NCBI GenBank assembly: GCA_910585715.1
Contig: CAJUEX010000036.1
Span: 1-33,695, forward strand
Length of the DNA stretch: 33,695 nucleotides
Origin: an uncultured Lachnospiraceae bacterium
GTDB lineage: Bacteria > Bacillota > Clostridia > Lachnospirales > Lachnospiraceae
Direction: 5' to 3'
Shown here: positions 7,672 to 15,795 of the stretch, one piece after another
Layout of the letters: each line of letters opens with the position of its first letter
Numbering within the stretch: position 1 is the stretch's first letter
Translations under genes and position numbers: made by a program
The notes under the pieces: model-generated
What the model saw: only the letters and a program-made list of their open reading frames with translations
Told to the model about the DNA's origin: nothing
The model's database searches: none

Positions 7672-7884
7672 TTATCGCTTTTCTTTTTCCATACGCCATA
7701 CTAGAAAATCAAGACAGTCAACCCTTCCCTGACTTTCATGCAGATTGTCCATCAAACTGCAGCGGTGTTTCCGCAGCGTTTTAATAGCATCCTGAACCTG
7801 ACCGTTACCATACAGCCTGCAGACTTCTTCAATGGTTTGTGAACCACATCCTGCATCTCTAAGATTCTGAATTAAATCATCCGT
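7672..7884 (-). pseudogene. 70-codon small protein gene lacking a canonical start
   Basis: A 70-codon frame reads TDDLIQNLRDAGCGSQTIEE, continues through RLYGNGQVQDAIKTLRKHRC and ends with LDFLVWRMEKEKR, a pattern I recall from small helical proteins of Firmicutes that begin MTDELIQ. Here the strong ribosome site AAGGGAGG (about 7892-7899) is followed 7 nt later by ACG (7882-7884) and no ATG, GTG or TTG lies between the upstream in-frame stop and this point. CATACGG in place of CATGACGG suggests loss of a single G. Either the gene is dead, uses ACG, or the base is an assembly error. It precedes the broken hydrolase by 36 nt on the same strand, probably in one transcript, and lies opposite the LysR gene. 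Confidence 0.6.
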
Positions 7885-7913
7885 ATGACCGCCTCCCTTC
7901 CTGCTATGTTTGT

Positions 7914-7944
7914 ATTACAGGAACCGCTTCGCGAACCCTGTAAT
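7914..7944. promoter_or_regulatory. Inverted repeat in the leader of the small ORF/hydrolase transcript
   Basis: ATTACAGG (7914-7921) and CCTGTAAT (7937-7944) are perfect 8-bp arms around a 15-nt GC-rich centre. It lies just downstream of a minus-strand TATAAT (7954-7959), so it is either an operator near the transcription start or a leader hairpin. Confidence 0.45.
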
Positions 7945-7964
7945 CATAGGACTATTATATCCTC

Positions 7965-8009
7965 TTGATTTTCATTTCGCTAATTGCTATAATTTATATC
8001 ATGATATAA
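7965..8009 (+). promoter_or_regulatory. LysR promoter with overlapping palindromic operator
   Basis: TTGATT (7965-7970), 17-nt spacer, TATAAT (7988-7993), followed at once by the perfect 16-bp palindrome TTATATCATGATATAA (7994-8009), where transcription would start. A divergent minus-strand -10 lies at 7954-7959. The palindrome is a likely autoregulatory binding site, either for the LysR protein or another repressor. Confidence 0.6.
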
Positions 8010-8040
8010 TTTTTTGGAATATCACAGAGGGGGGGACAAT

Positions 8041-8919
8041 ATGGAACTGCGAACCATGAGATACTTCCTTGCAGTGGCAAGGGAGGAAAATATGACCCGT
8101 GCGGCAGATCTTCTCCACGTTACCCAGCCTACGCTTTCCAAACAGTTAAAGGCACTTGAAGACGAGCTTGGTAAAAAACTGTTTACGCGCCACAGTTTCA
8201 GTATACAGCTTACGGAGGAAGGGATTTTACTTCGGAAACGGGCGGAGGATCTGATAAAAATGGCTGATAAGATCACTGCCGAATTTCTTACATTAGATAA
8301 TATTCTGGGCGGTGATGTTTACTTCGGCCTGGCAGAATCTTACCAAATCCGATACCTCGCCGCCGCAATCCGGAAATTCAAGAAGACTTACCCTGACCTG
8401 CATTATCATATCACCAGCGGAGACACAGAGCAGGTTACAGAAAAGCTGGATAAAGGCATCATTGACTTTGCCGTGCTGGCGCAGGAGCCCAATACTGCAA
8501 AATATCATTATTTAACGTTTCCTGCTGCTGATCTGTGGGGCATTGTAATGCCAAAGGACTGTAAATTAGCAGAAAAAAATGCCATCAGCGTAGATGACTT
8601 GATTGGACTTCCTTTATTTTGTTCCGAACAAGGATGGAATCATGATATTTCTAAATGGAGCGGTAACCGTATGGATAAATTACACCTTGAAGGATCGTTT
8701 CGCCTGTCCTATAACGGCTCCCTTTTTGTCAGGGAAAGACTGGGCTATCTTTTAACTTTTGAACATTTGATCGATACAAGTCCCGACAGCGGGCTTGTTT
8801 TCCGCCCCCTTACGCCCAAACTCGAAACAAAAATATATTTAATCTGGAAAAAATACCAAATCTTTACCCCCATTGCCGAACGACTGCTTGAAAAATTGAA
8901 ATCTGAGTATTTAGAATAA
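8041..8919 (+). CDS. LysR-family transcriptional regulator
   Basis: 292-aa LTTR. The N-terminal winged helix-turn-helix (MELRTMRYFLAVAREENMTRA, then LHVTQPTLSKQLKALEDELG, residues 1-60) is canonical. The effector-binding domain (about 90-292) has the typical opening GDVYFGLAES. The frame is open from 8014, but the ATG at 8041 follows a very strong AGAGGGGGGG site and begins in the family-typical way. By analogy with other LTTRs it should control the divergent small ORF and hydrolase transcript as well as itself; the palindrome at 7994-8009 is a candidate site. Effector unknown. The 194 nt after its stop hold only a weak GGCT/AGCC hairpin at 8943-8955. Confidence 0.93.
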   Translation: MELRTMRYFLAVAREENMTRAADLLHVTQPTLSKQLKALEDELGKKLFTRHSFSIQLTEEGILLRKRAEDLIKMADKITAEFLTLDNILGGDVYFGLAESYQIRYLAAAIRKFKKTYPDLHYHITSGDTEQVTEKLDKGIIDFAVLAQEPNTAKYHYLTFPAADLWGIVMPKDCKLAEKNAISVDDLIGLPLFCSEQGWNHDISKWSGNRMDKLHLEGSFRLSYNGSLFVRERLGYLLTFEHLIDTSPDSGLVFRPLTPKLETKIYLIWKKYQIFTPIAERLLEKLKSEYLE

Positions 8920-9113
8920 AAACCAAATTAGAAATGAAAAAAGGCTCAAAAAGCCAAAAATAAAACCATTTAACGTTTTCTTATTACCTTTTAATGATTT
9001 ACATTTCCTGTATTCATTTCCTCACTCGTAGTAACCCACTTTACCATATGCCGCAATTTGCCCCGTTATGCCGTACTGCCCAAGCTTGGGGATTATATTC
9101 TACCCTTTAACGA

Positions 9114-9329
9114 TTATACAGGATTTTTCTTTGTAACTTGAACCCCATCTCTAAATACAGTTACATTGTACGAACTTTCTTCCTCTACTGACACACCCTT
9201 TGATTTTAAATACTTTTTTACTGCCTCTTCATATCCTTCTAATTTATGCTGTTCTGTAATCTTACTCAACGCTTCACCTGCCGAAGTAAAAATCACGTTT
9301 CCAATTGGGAAATCATCACTTGAATGCAA
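9114..9329 (-). CDS. Small hypothetical protein, probable mobile-element remnant
   Basis: 71-aa frame (MHSSDDFPIGNVIFTSAGEA at the start, TVFRDGVQVTKKNPV at the end) overlapping the tail of the upstream gene by 14 nt. No good ribosome site precedes the ATG. The TSAGEAL segment recalls accessory proteins of clostridial conjugative elements, but I cannot assign a family. It may be the 3' fragment of a larger protein whose 5' part is lost. Low confidence that it is expressed. Confidence 0.4.
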   Translation of the reverse strand: MHSSDDFPIGNVIFTSAGEALSKITEQHKLEGYEEAVKKYLKSKGVSVEEESSYNVTVFRDGVQVTKKNPV

Positions 9330-9678
9330 ACCAGTGTGCTGACCTATTGATATTTAACATAATGCCGCAGGATATTTTTTCATTGGTCGGCATTGCCACA
9401 GTCAGCTTTTCCTGCTGCATTGGCACTTCTTCGGTTAATTCCGCATCGTCCTGAAAACCACACTTTCTTAACTGCCAAATCAATTTTTCCATCGTTTCTT
9501 TCGTTGTTCCTTCCGGAATATGCAGTACGCCTTCTTTGTCCAGTCGGTATCCTGCAATATCATATGCACAGCTTGGCACCCGTTCATAGTACGGTACTGT
9601 TCCAAGTATGTTCCCGATCTCCTGTGCCAACTTCGGTCTCTGCTTCGGTTCCAATGTAAATCTGATTTCGTTCTTCAT
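9316..9678 (-). CDS. Truncated 'virulence-related' type mobile-element protein
   Basis: 120-aa product from the ATG at 9676-9678 (MKNEIRFTLEPKQRP); the frame is open further upstream, but this start follows AGGTGGG. The sequence resembles the N-terminal half of the roughly 200-260 aa proteins often labelled 'virulence-related protein' in clostridial integrative elements (AYDIAGYRLDKEGVLHIPEG, then LTVAMPTNEKIS). After AMPTNEKIS the similarity stops and a short unrelated tail follows, so the gene appears truncated, probably by a deletion joining it to the next frame. True biochemical function is unknown. Confidence 0.5.
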   Translation of the reverse strand: MKNEIRFTLEPKQRPKLAQEIGNILGTVPYYERVPSCAYDIAGYRLDKEGVLHIPEGTTKETMEKLIWQLRKCGFQDDAELTEEVPMQQEKLTVAMPTNEKISCGIMLNINRSAHWFAFK

Positions 9679-10000
9679 AATATGTACCCACCTTTCTTTT
9701 TTCAGTAGTACATATATCACTCTGACAGCACAGAATAGCAAGACATTTTCGATTTATTTCTGCCAAAAAGTACGCATAAAAACCGTGTTTTTTATGCTGT
9801 TTTTACATGATTTTTATGCGCATTTTGGTATTATCCGGCAAAACAAAATCAGCCCAAACAACCATACTCTGCGGATATTTTCATATAATCCGAATTCAGT
9901 AGGTATCTCCCCTGTTTAATTCTGCGAAAATTCGCACGAAGGGGACCATCGGTCTTCAAGCAGAAAGGCTGTAGAGATTTTGATATCCCCTACCTTTATT
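9679..10000. other. Intergenic region with repeated GCATAAAAA boxes
   Basis: No gene is supported here. Between about 9769 and 9825 there are three occurrences of GCATAAAAA/TTTTTATGC, two of them forming a hairpin-capable inverted pair (around 9769-9798), upstream of the truncated mobile-element gene. A perfect palindrome TGCGAAAATTCGCA lies at 9923-9936. They may be binding sites or remnants of element ends. Confidence 0.35.
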
Positions 10001-12313
10001 TTATTCTTTCATTATACTAGAAAATGTTCCTGATAATTCACTTATTTTTTTAGCAATACTATTTTCACCATCCTCAATTTTTTTAGATGGTGCAATTAAA
10101 TTTAATTGTTTTAATCTTTTTTGTATCGCCATTCTTCCATAAAAGAATCGCCACCGTTGCATATTTATTTGAGCAGCAAACCATGCCATTTCAGAATATG
10201 TCATCTTATATTTCGGTATTAAAACCCTTACAGCACTACCACCATTTCCTCTAGCCATAAATCTCCATGGCTGAACACAAGCCTGCCCAAAACAAGTTAC
10301 AGTAATAGCTCCTTTTTCAAACACTTCTCCATTAATGTCATTCACCAGCCTAACAATACTATTTTGTGGATCTCCTGATGATACATACGGACATGTTCCA
10401 GCTAAGTAGTTACTCTCACCACTTGATTTTCCACCCGAAACAGTGAAAAACTTTTCTATATTACCAGCTTTTCCGTATGGAAGTTCCGGTAACTTATCAT
10501 CATATATCGGAAAAGTCTTAATCACCTCATCTGCAATATCCTCGATACATACAGTTGCCGTTAAAATTGATTTTGTAATATTCTCAACATATAAATTTTG
10601 CTCATCTTCAGACAATTCAGGTTGTGGCAAATACTGTTCTGGTGAAAATTCTGCACCATTCTCCATTATCTGCAACGCTGATACAATTGTTACAAGTTCT
10701 GATTTTACCCTCTTATTTTTTATAAATTTCTTAAACAACTCTAATACTTCAAATAATTGCGAACCTTCTACTTCAACCCTTTTCCCTTTTAACTTTTTAT
10801 ATCCATCATTCCAGATTTTAGCCATAAAAATCTTATCGCTTTTAATTTGCGGTCTATGTGCTTGGGCAATCATTATCGTTGTATCGACCGCTGTAGGATA
10901 AAACAAATCTCCAGGTAAACTAATCATGCCCAAAACAGAGTGTTTTTTCAAAAATTCACTTCTCCATAAGGCATTATCATCATCAGCAAAAATACCAGAT
11001 TTAACAACAACAGCCATTAGTCCCATTGTTTGCAATGATTCCATGGCCAGTGAAATAAAATCTCGTTCTGGTTCTTCAGCTTGAGAAAAAGGCGGATTCA
11101 GCAAAGCTTTTGTAAATTTATTCTTTACATTTTCTTTGCTACTCTCTTCAAAACAACTTACATTCTCAATATGGCTCTTTCCATCGCCTCTGAAAAACAT
11201 ATTAAGTGCAGCTAAAGACCAAACTGTAGGATTCGTATCGAATCCATATAAGGACTCTCTTATTATTTCTGATGGTATTCCCAATTTTTTTGATGTTTTC
11301 ATCATACGATCAAAAGAGGCAACCAAGAATCCACCTGAGCCACATGCTATATCAATAACCTTATCCTTCGCTGTTACATCTATTAACTCCGCACAAAACT
11401 TTGTAATATGTCGAGGAGTAAAAACAATTCCCAACGAATTATTATCATATCCATATCTAATAAATGCTTCATATAACAAGCCTAAAAAATCTGTATCTGT
11501 TTGTAAGATCGATTTAATATTAAGTTTTTTTAGCAAAAATACTATCTTACTGATTTTATTCGATAATCTGTTATAATCTCCAACTGTTAATTTAAGTGTT
11601 TCTATTAACTGTTCTTTCTTACTTTCCTCAAAATGATCTGTTGACTTAATTGCCTCTGACACCAAATTATTGATAGACTCCAATTCCTTTCCATCCTCTA
11701 AATCAATTTCACCCCAATATAATGCAGTAATTACTGCACCCAATACTTTAGGACGTAAAGATGGCTCGATTTTTGCTGTTCTTAATATCGAAGAAAGTTC
11801 TATAGCCGTATTAATATAATCAGATATCTGAGGAATTGATACTTCAGTTGTTCCGTTATTAGTTACTAAAGCTCCCTCTACCTCAAACACACTGGGAAAA
11901 CTCGTTAACTCGTATCCTTTAGATGTCAAAGGTGTCCATTTTTTATCATTCCAAAAATAAGACTTAAACAAGTATCCATGATCTTCTTCACCCGCAACAC
12001 CAACAGCAATTCTAATTTTATATTTTCCTTTTTTATTTATTGCATCTGCATAATCAATTGCTTCCGATATTGCATTATCGATTTTCCTGATATCGTTTTT
12101 TGCTTCGACTACTACTAACGGAAGTGATTTTTTACACACAATAAAATCCGGTTTTGTTCCATCAAGTCCACACTCTGGAAAAAAATCCTCAATTTCTTGC
12201 TCTTCTAAAAAGTCCCCTCCTTTTTGTGGATGCTTTACATCCCACCCCTTTTGACCAGCTATATCTCTTACTAAATATCTGCATCTTGATTCTGCCCTTT
12301 TGCCTTTAGCCAT
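10001..12313 (-). CDS. Single-chain restriction-modification protein (nuclease-methylase-specificity fusion)
   Basis: 770 aa. An N-terminal PD-(D/E)xK nuclease-like domain has PDF at 55-57 and VVVEAK at 68-72 (Asp56, Glu70, Lys72). A central HsdM-type N6-adenine methylase follows, with an FTPRHITKF helix, SAM-binding DIACGSGGF at 321-329 and catalytic NPPF at 406-409. The C-terminal about 165 aa (from about 605) resemble one target-recognition half of HsdS (SSGDPQNS, then GAITVTCFGQ). This order suits a type IIG or type I-derived enzyme that cuts and methylates with one polypeptide. The start at 12313 has GGAGG at 8 nt; a longer frame to 12361 lacks such a site. It is preceded by a ribbon-helix-helix gene 70 nt upstream, and is AT-rich and flanked by decayed mobile genes, which fits horizontal transfer. 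Only one recognition half is visible. Confidence 0.88.
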   Translation of the reverse strand: MAKGKRAESRCRYLVRDIAGQKGWDVKHPQKGGDFLEEQEIEDFFPECGLDGTKPDFIVCKKSLPLVVVEAKNDIRKIDNAISEAIDYADAINKKGKYKIRIAVGVAGEEDHGYLFKSYFWNDKKWTPLTSKGYELTSFPSVFEVEGALVTNNGTTEVSIPQISDYINTAIELSSILRTAKIEPSLRPKVLGAVITALYWGEIDLEDGKELESINNLVSEAIKSTDHFEESKKEQLIETLKLTVGDYNRLSNKISKIVFLLKKLNIKSILQTDTDFLGLLYEAFIRYGYDNNSLGIVFTPRHITKFCAELIDVTAKDKVIDIACGSGGFLVASFDRMMKTSKKLGIPSEIIRESLYGFDTNPTVWSLAALNMFFRGDGKSHIENVSCFEESSKENVKNKFTKALLNPPFSQAEEPERDFISLAMESLQTMGLMAVVVKSGIFADDDNALWRSEFLKKHSVLGMISLPGDLFYPTAVDTTIMIAQAHRPQIKSDKIFMAKIWNDGYKKLKGKRVEVEGSQLFEVLELFKKFIKNKRVKSELVTIVSALQIMENGAEFSPEQYLPQPELSEDEQNLYVENITKSILTATVCIEDIADEVIKTFPIYDDKLPELPYGKAGNIEKFFTVSGGKSSGESNYLAGTCPYVSSGDPQNSIVRLVNDINGEVFEKGAITVTCFGQACVQPWRFMARGNGGSAVRVLIPKYKMTYSEMAWFAAQINMQRWRFFYGRMAIQKRLKQLNLIAPSKKIEDGENSIAKKISELSGTFSSIMKE

Positions 12314-12383
12314 ACCAGCACCTCCAAAATAGCTTTCACTTATCATATGATTATATACCATTTCGCATCGGCGAACAAGTGTT

Positions 12384-12548
12384 CTATTTGCTGTTTTTAT
12401 TATTTTTCAAAATTTTATCAGCCTCTTTTAAAGCTGTTCTCCTAATGAATTCGCTATAGGATGCATAATTTTCCAGTTCTGCTGCGGCTTTTAATTTATT
12501 TAAATCTTCCTCACTGACACGAATGCTAATTGAGATTGTCTTATTCAT
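12384..12548 (-). CDS. Ribbon-helix-helix DNA-binding protein, 54 aa
   Basis: MNKTISISIRVSEEDLNKLK, then AELENYASYSEFIRRTALKE and a lysine-rich end. The pattern (beta strand ISISIRV, then two helices joined by the YSEFIRR turn) is typical of small CopG/Arc-type or DUF1778-like ribbon-helix-helix proteins. The start codon is preceded by GGAGGG and a plausible promoter (12568-12596). It lies directly upstream of the single-chain restriction-modification gene on the same strand, so it probably regulates that gene or is an orphan antitoxin; no toxin gene is seen. Confidence 0.75.
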   Translation of the reverse strand: MNKTISISIRVSEEDLNKLKAAAELENYASYSEFIRRTALKEADKILKNNKNSK

Positions 12549-12567
12549 AACCTTACCCTCCGATAAA

Positions 12568-12596
12568 ATTATACATTATCCGTGCAACATTTACAA
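12568..12596 (-). promoter_or_regulatory. Predicted promoter of the RHH / restriction-modification operon
   Basis: On the minus strand: TTGTAA (12591-12596), 17-nt spacer, TATAAT (12568-12573), 20 nt ahead of the RHH start codon. An RHH protein could repress here. Confidence 0.55.
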
Positions 12597-12639
12597 TACA
12601 AATCACCACATATTATTCTGTCGTATTTTGATTGATAAA

Positions 12640-12905
12640 AAATCTATGGCATTACACTTAAGTAGTTCATTGCTACTAAGGCTTTCTCCCAACACCTTTG
12701 CGTTCATCCCAATTCCAGCCATGAGCCTTAGTAGTCTAAACCGTAGTAATTCCAAGGTTTTCTGCCATATTATGCCCTACTTTGCCCCAGTCTGCAAAGG
12801 TACGCATTTGCACAAATGCATCCATCTTCCTCCCCTATTTGTTTTGCCTGTTCTCTTAAACCTTGTAAGTCGCTATCGTTTTCATCAGCAACTATGTCCC
12901 TTGAA
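12640..12905 (-). pseudogene. Frameshifted remnant of an accessory gene
   Basis: Minus-strand protein-like pieces lie in successive frames: IVADENDSDLQGLREQAKQI, then MDAFVQMRTFADWGKVGHNM plus AENLGITTV (from 12825, ending at TAG 12736-12738), then GSW and MNAKVLGESLSSNELL. They fit together as one decayed protein with two or more frameshifts. I do not recognise the family. A plus-strand frame of 159 codons across this stretch has an unlikely composition and is a shadow. An 11-bp perfect inverted repeat (12673-12683 with 12724-12734) lies within it. Confidence 0.4.
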
Positions 12906-12944
12906 CTTTCCCCCGAGCTTCAAAGCATACCCGCCACACAATAA

Positions 12945-12980
12945 AATACCACTACTCGTATTTCTACAAGTAATGGTATT
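12945..12980 (-). terminator. Possible terminator hairpin
   Basis: AATACCACTACTCG and its near-complement ending GGTATT (14 potential pairs with G-T wobbles, 8-nt loop). On the minus strand it is followed by TTATTG, a weak T-run. It could end transcription of the 171-aa gene at 13129-13644. 12981-13086 holds nothing clear. Confidence 0.35.
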
Positions 12981-13086
12981 ATTAACATTCCTTATTCTCT
13001 GATTCTTTCCTCACAACTATCTTAATCTTTGCAATATCTGTAAATGCCGATGAAAATATAATTAACCTGTTTTTCAATCTTTCATC

Positions 13087-13145
13087 GTAACGGTTCAGCC
13101 CTCAGCTTTCATCTGCCTTTCCCCAAAATCAACCTAAACTGTTAC
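13087..13145. repeat. Short degenerate palindromic repeat (copy F)
   Basis: It starts GTAACGGTTCAG and ends CTAAACTGTTAC, matching the termini of copy B (GTAACAGTTCAG...). The left part (to about 13117) continues to resemble the copy B arm (C-GCTTTC-T), whereas most of the right arm is missing, so this looks like an internally deleted copy. It overlaps the last 17 nt of the 171-aa gene, including its TGA stop at 13129-13131. Confidence 0.6.
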
Positions 13146-13644
13146 AAAATTCGTCTTTCTCCTCTTCAATCTCCTGCAAAGCCTTCTGCGCCTTGGCGTC
13201 CTTAGCCAGCGCCCTTAAAATCCGGTTGATATCCTCCGGACAAAACATGCCGATGGCTTTTGACAAATCATCAATATTATTCCGGTTTACCTTTAGACAA
13301 CCTCCTCCTGAAAGGGGAACCGTAATCACATCCTTCGGATTACTCACATCCCCTAAACTGATAGTATTATGTTCATCATCACAGAAAAACACTACCCCAT
13401 TATACTCTATCATCCCTGAATCATCTGCCAGATAGGAATAAGGAGCACCTTTTTTCCCTGTAAGCCTTTCCTCAAATTTTGCCATGGTTTCATATGGTTT
13501 TACCGGTTCTTTTTCCGCCATTCCTGATAACATGCTTTCATGCAGACAGTTTTTAAACTCCTTCTGCCCATCCGCTTTTTCCCCATTCTTATAAACCGCC
13601 TCACTTCTATTTTGCGCTGCATATGCAATTCCTGAAATTCTCAT
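13129..13644 (-). CDS. Uncharacterised Lachnospiraceae-type protein, 171 aa
   Basis: 171-aa soluble protein starting MRISGIAYAAQNRSEAVYKN after an excellent AGGAGG site. The N-terminal third is low-complexity and charged. The core (about 68-145) reads YSYLADDSGMIEYNGVVFFC, then ISLGDVSNPKDVITVPLSGG and FCPEDINRILRALAKD, with a coiled, charged C-terminus. I recall this core in several clostridial hypothetical proteins but know no function. No signal peptide or membrane helix. The last codons (CNSLG and stop) fall in the arm of a palindromic repeat, so the native C-terminus may have been replaced. Confidence 0.75.
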   Translation of the reverse strand: MRISGIAYAAQNRSEAVYKNGEKADGQKEFKNCLHESMLSGMAEKEPVKPYETMAKFEERLTGKKGAPYSYLADDSGMIEYNGVVFFCDDEHNTISLGDVSNPKDVITVPLSGGGCLKVNRNNIDDLSKAIGMFCPEDINRILRALAKDAKAQKALQEIEEEKDEFCNSLG

Positions 13645-13679
13645 GCTTTATTCCTCCTATTTTTCCTAATCTTCTAAAG

Positions 13680-13800
13680 TCAAACACCCCCGGCAAGCTA
13701 CGAGGTATCAAACTTGCAACGCTGCAGAGCAGCGGGGTATTTGACCCTCGCGACAGTCGCCAAATGTCTGTAAGCAGCCACTTGGCTCGTTGCTCGCAGA
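13680..13800. repeat. Structured intergenic repeat-like element (E)
   Basis: Outer arms TCAAACACCCC (13680-13690) and GGGGTATTTGA (13734-13744) enclose GCAAG...CTTGC and GCTGC...GCAGC hairpin pairs, followed by CGCGACAGTCGC and a CGAGCAACGAG-rich tail on the minus strand. The composition is unlike neighbouring coding DNA. I have an impression of similar intergenic sequences in Lachnospiraceae genomes, not verified. It lies directly 5' of the 171-aa gene and after the bceB terminator, in an intergenic gap between two same-strand genes. Confidence 0.5.
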
Positions 13801-13801
13801 A

Positions 13802-13854
13802 ATAAAAAAGACATTTAAAATCAACGCAATCACTCCATTGATTTCAAATGTCTT
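13802..13854 (-). terminator. Rho-independent terminator of the bce operon
   Basis: On the minus strand, a 17-bp stem (13838-13854 with 13808-13824, one mismatch) with a 13-nt loop is followed by TTTTTTATTT. It sits 43 nt downstream of the permease stop. Confidence 0.8.
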
Positions 13855-13896
13855 CCTGACTATTTTATTATCGGCTCTAACACCCGAAAAATTTAG

Positions 13897-15795
13897 CTAT
13901 TTCAGCACCTTTTTTTGAAACGCCCTTACGGAAACCAGATAAATAAGGAAAAACAGCAGAATAATAGCCACTGCACTATATACATTTACTGTCGTCAGCT
14001 CCGTTTTCATTACATTTCCAAGAGCCCGCACGGAGAAATAGGAAGTAACCACCATCAGCACAAATGGGCAGTAATACGTAAACCGTATTTCATGCTTCAT
14101 GGCTCTTTTCAACACATCTTCAGATATGCCCAGCTTTTTCAATATCTTATACCGCTCTGTATCCTCGTAGGCGTCATTGTTCAGCTTGATAAAGATAATA
14201 CTTCCTGCTGCCAGAATCAGCGTTACGAACATAAACACGCAAAGAGAATACATAATGGGAATCCACGCCATCTCTCCCCGGTCCGGCAAAAACATATTAT
14301 ATCCTACTGTAAAGGAATCACCTTCCTTTTCCACCAGAGTGTCCAGATAAGCTCTGGAGGCTTCTGCATTTTCCGGCTCTGCAATCTGAAATCCATAAAT
14401 AAAGCATTCCAGACCAAGCGTCTTTAATTTTTCATATGTTTTATCACTGACCACATAAATATTCATGGATTCCTGAAGCCTGCCCAGATAAGCCGTATCA
14501 TCCTGTGCCAGAACATGATAGCTTTCCTCTCCGATTTCCGCCGTGGTATTGGGGTCAAACTCCATAAAGCTCATTAAATACACATGGGAAAGGTAAACCG
14601 CCTCATCCTCTTTTATATCCTCATAAGGAAAATCCAGTTCCGCCTCCTTTGCCGCTTCCTTCAGAACCGAGCAGGGAACGATTCCATAACCCCCCCTCTC
14701 TCGGTGAAAAACATCCGGATTCAGCAGTGTCAGAGATATTTCATTGCCATACAGCACCTGGTTTTTTTCTGAAATGCCTTTTTCAATCTGTTCTTTATCC
14801 AGTCTGTGCATGGCAGTGACCTGATAAGAATAATGTTCCTGAAAATGAATCATCTTTTCATATCTTTGCTTTAATGCTATGGAGGTTGCCAGAACCGTTA
14901 CGGAACAGATCATCAATACAGTAACGATTCCATAAGTACGGTAATTTCTCCGAATCCGGTATGCCAGATTATTTACCCAAAGATTCCTTTCCTTTTCATA
15001 TAAGAATTTTTTATTTTCTGTCAGCTTTCTTATGAAAAAAGGGATGGCTCCTCCATATAACAGATAGGTTCCTGCCACTACCAGAATCACCGCCAAAAGT
15101 CCATATGCTAAAGACTGTAATCCTCCCGTGTTGATTGCAAATACATAGCCGGTTCCAAGCACGGCAAGTCCTAAAACCACCTTAAAGATTGTAAGAAAAA
15201 TATTTTCGTTTTTCATTTCCTGCCTTTTTGCGTCAGACAGCATACTTAAAACGCTGCTCCTTACAATGGAAACATAACCTTTTATAATCATGATTCCATA
15301 AATAATGCCAAATATAACCGAAGTAATGAGCACCGGCGGCAGGGAAAAGGAAAACCGAATATCCACGCTGATATCTGAAATTCTTAAAAGCAGCATCTGG
15401 AACAGCTTGGAGAACAAAATACCAAAGACCAGCCCCGCTGCCAGAGAAAACACACCGATAAGGAAAGCTTCTATGGCATACATCTTTCCAATTCTTACAT
15501 TGTCAAGCCCCATAAAGGTATAGATTCCGATTTCCCTTTTTCTCTGGCTTAAAAAAACGTTAGTGGCATACCAGATAAAAAAGAACAGAAACACGCCAAA
15601 TATAAAGGAAGCAGCCTGGACAATCATATCAATATAATCCTTATTGAAATTTTCCAGTACATCCATGGAATCGGAAAATACCACATTTTGAAAATTAAAA
15701 AAAATAAAAACGGAAAATGCCAGAGCAATAATCAGAGAAGCATATTCCTTAACGCTCCTTTTAAAATTTGAACACGCAAGACCAAATAAACTCAT
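13897..15795 (-). CDS. BceB-type ABC transporter permease
   Basis: 632-aa FtsX-superfamily permease of the peptide-detoxification type. Hydrophobic segments at about 15-35, 50-75, 105-135, 145-175, 200-220, 230-255 and 285-305 are followed by a large hydrophilic extracellular region (about 310-515) and three further segments near the C-terminus (about 520-545, 575-595, 605-625). This 10-helix layout with a big loop between helices 7 and 8 is the BceB signature; the loop contacts lipid-II-cycle-targeting peptides such as bacitracin or lantibiotics. The ATG overlaps the ATPase gene by 4 nt (ATGA). Together with the kinase and regulator upstream it should sense and remove a cell-wall-active peptide. 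The specific drug cannot be inferred. Confidence 0.9.
   Translation of the reverse strand: MSLFGLACSNFKRSVKEYASLIIALAFSVFIFFNFQNVVFSDSMDVLENFNKDYIDMIVQAASFIFGVFLFFFIWYATNVFLSQRKREIGIYTFMGLDNVRIGKMYAIEAFLIGVFSLAAGLVFGILFSKLFQMLLLRISDISVDIRFSFSLPPVLITSVIFGIIYGIMIIKGYVSIVRSSVLSMLSDAKRQEMKNENIFLTIFKVVLGLAVLGTGYVFAINTGGLQSLAYGLLAVILVVAGTYLLYGGAIPFFIRKLTENKKFLYEKERNLWVNNLAYRIRRNYRTYGIVTVLMICSVTVLATSIALKQRYEKMIHFQEHYSYQVTAMHRLDKEQIEKGISEKNQVLYGNEISLTLLNPDVFHRERGGYGIVPCSVLKEAAKEAELDFPYEDIKEDEAVYLSHVYLMSFMEFDPNTTAEIGEESYHVLAQDDTAYLGRLQESMNIYVVSDKTYEKLKTLGLECFIYGFQIAEPENAEASRAYLDTLVEKEGDSFTVGYNMFLPDRGEMAWIPIMYSLCVFMFVTLILAAGSIIFIKLNNDAYEDTERYKILKKLGISEDVLKRAMKHEIRFTYYCPFVLMVVTSYFSVRALGNVMKTELTTVNVYSAVAIILLFFLIYLVSVRAFQKKVLK

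Noticed and set aside
12523..13002. A 159-codon plus-strand frame
   Set aside because: Antisense to the RHH gene start and a decayed minus-strand gene, odd composition, no ribosome site.
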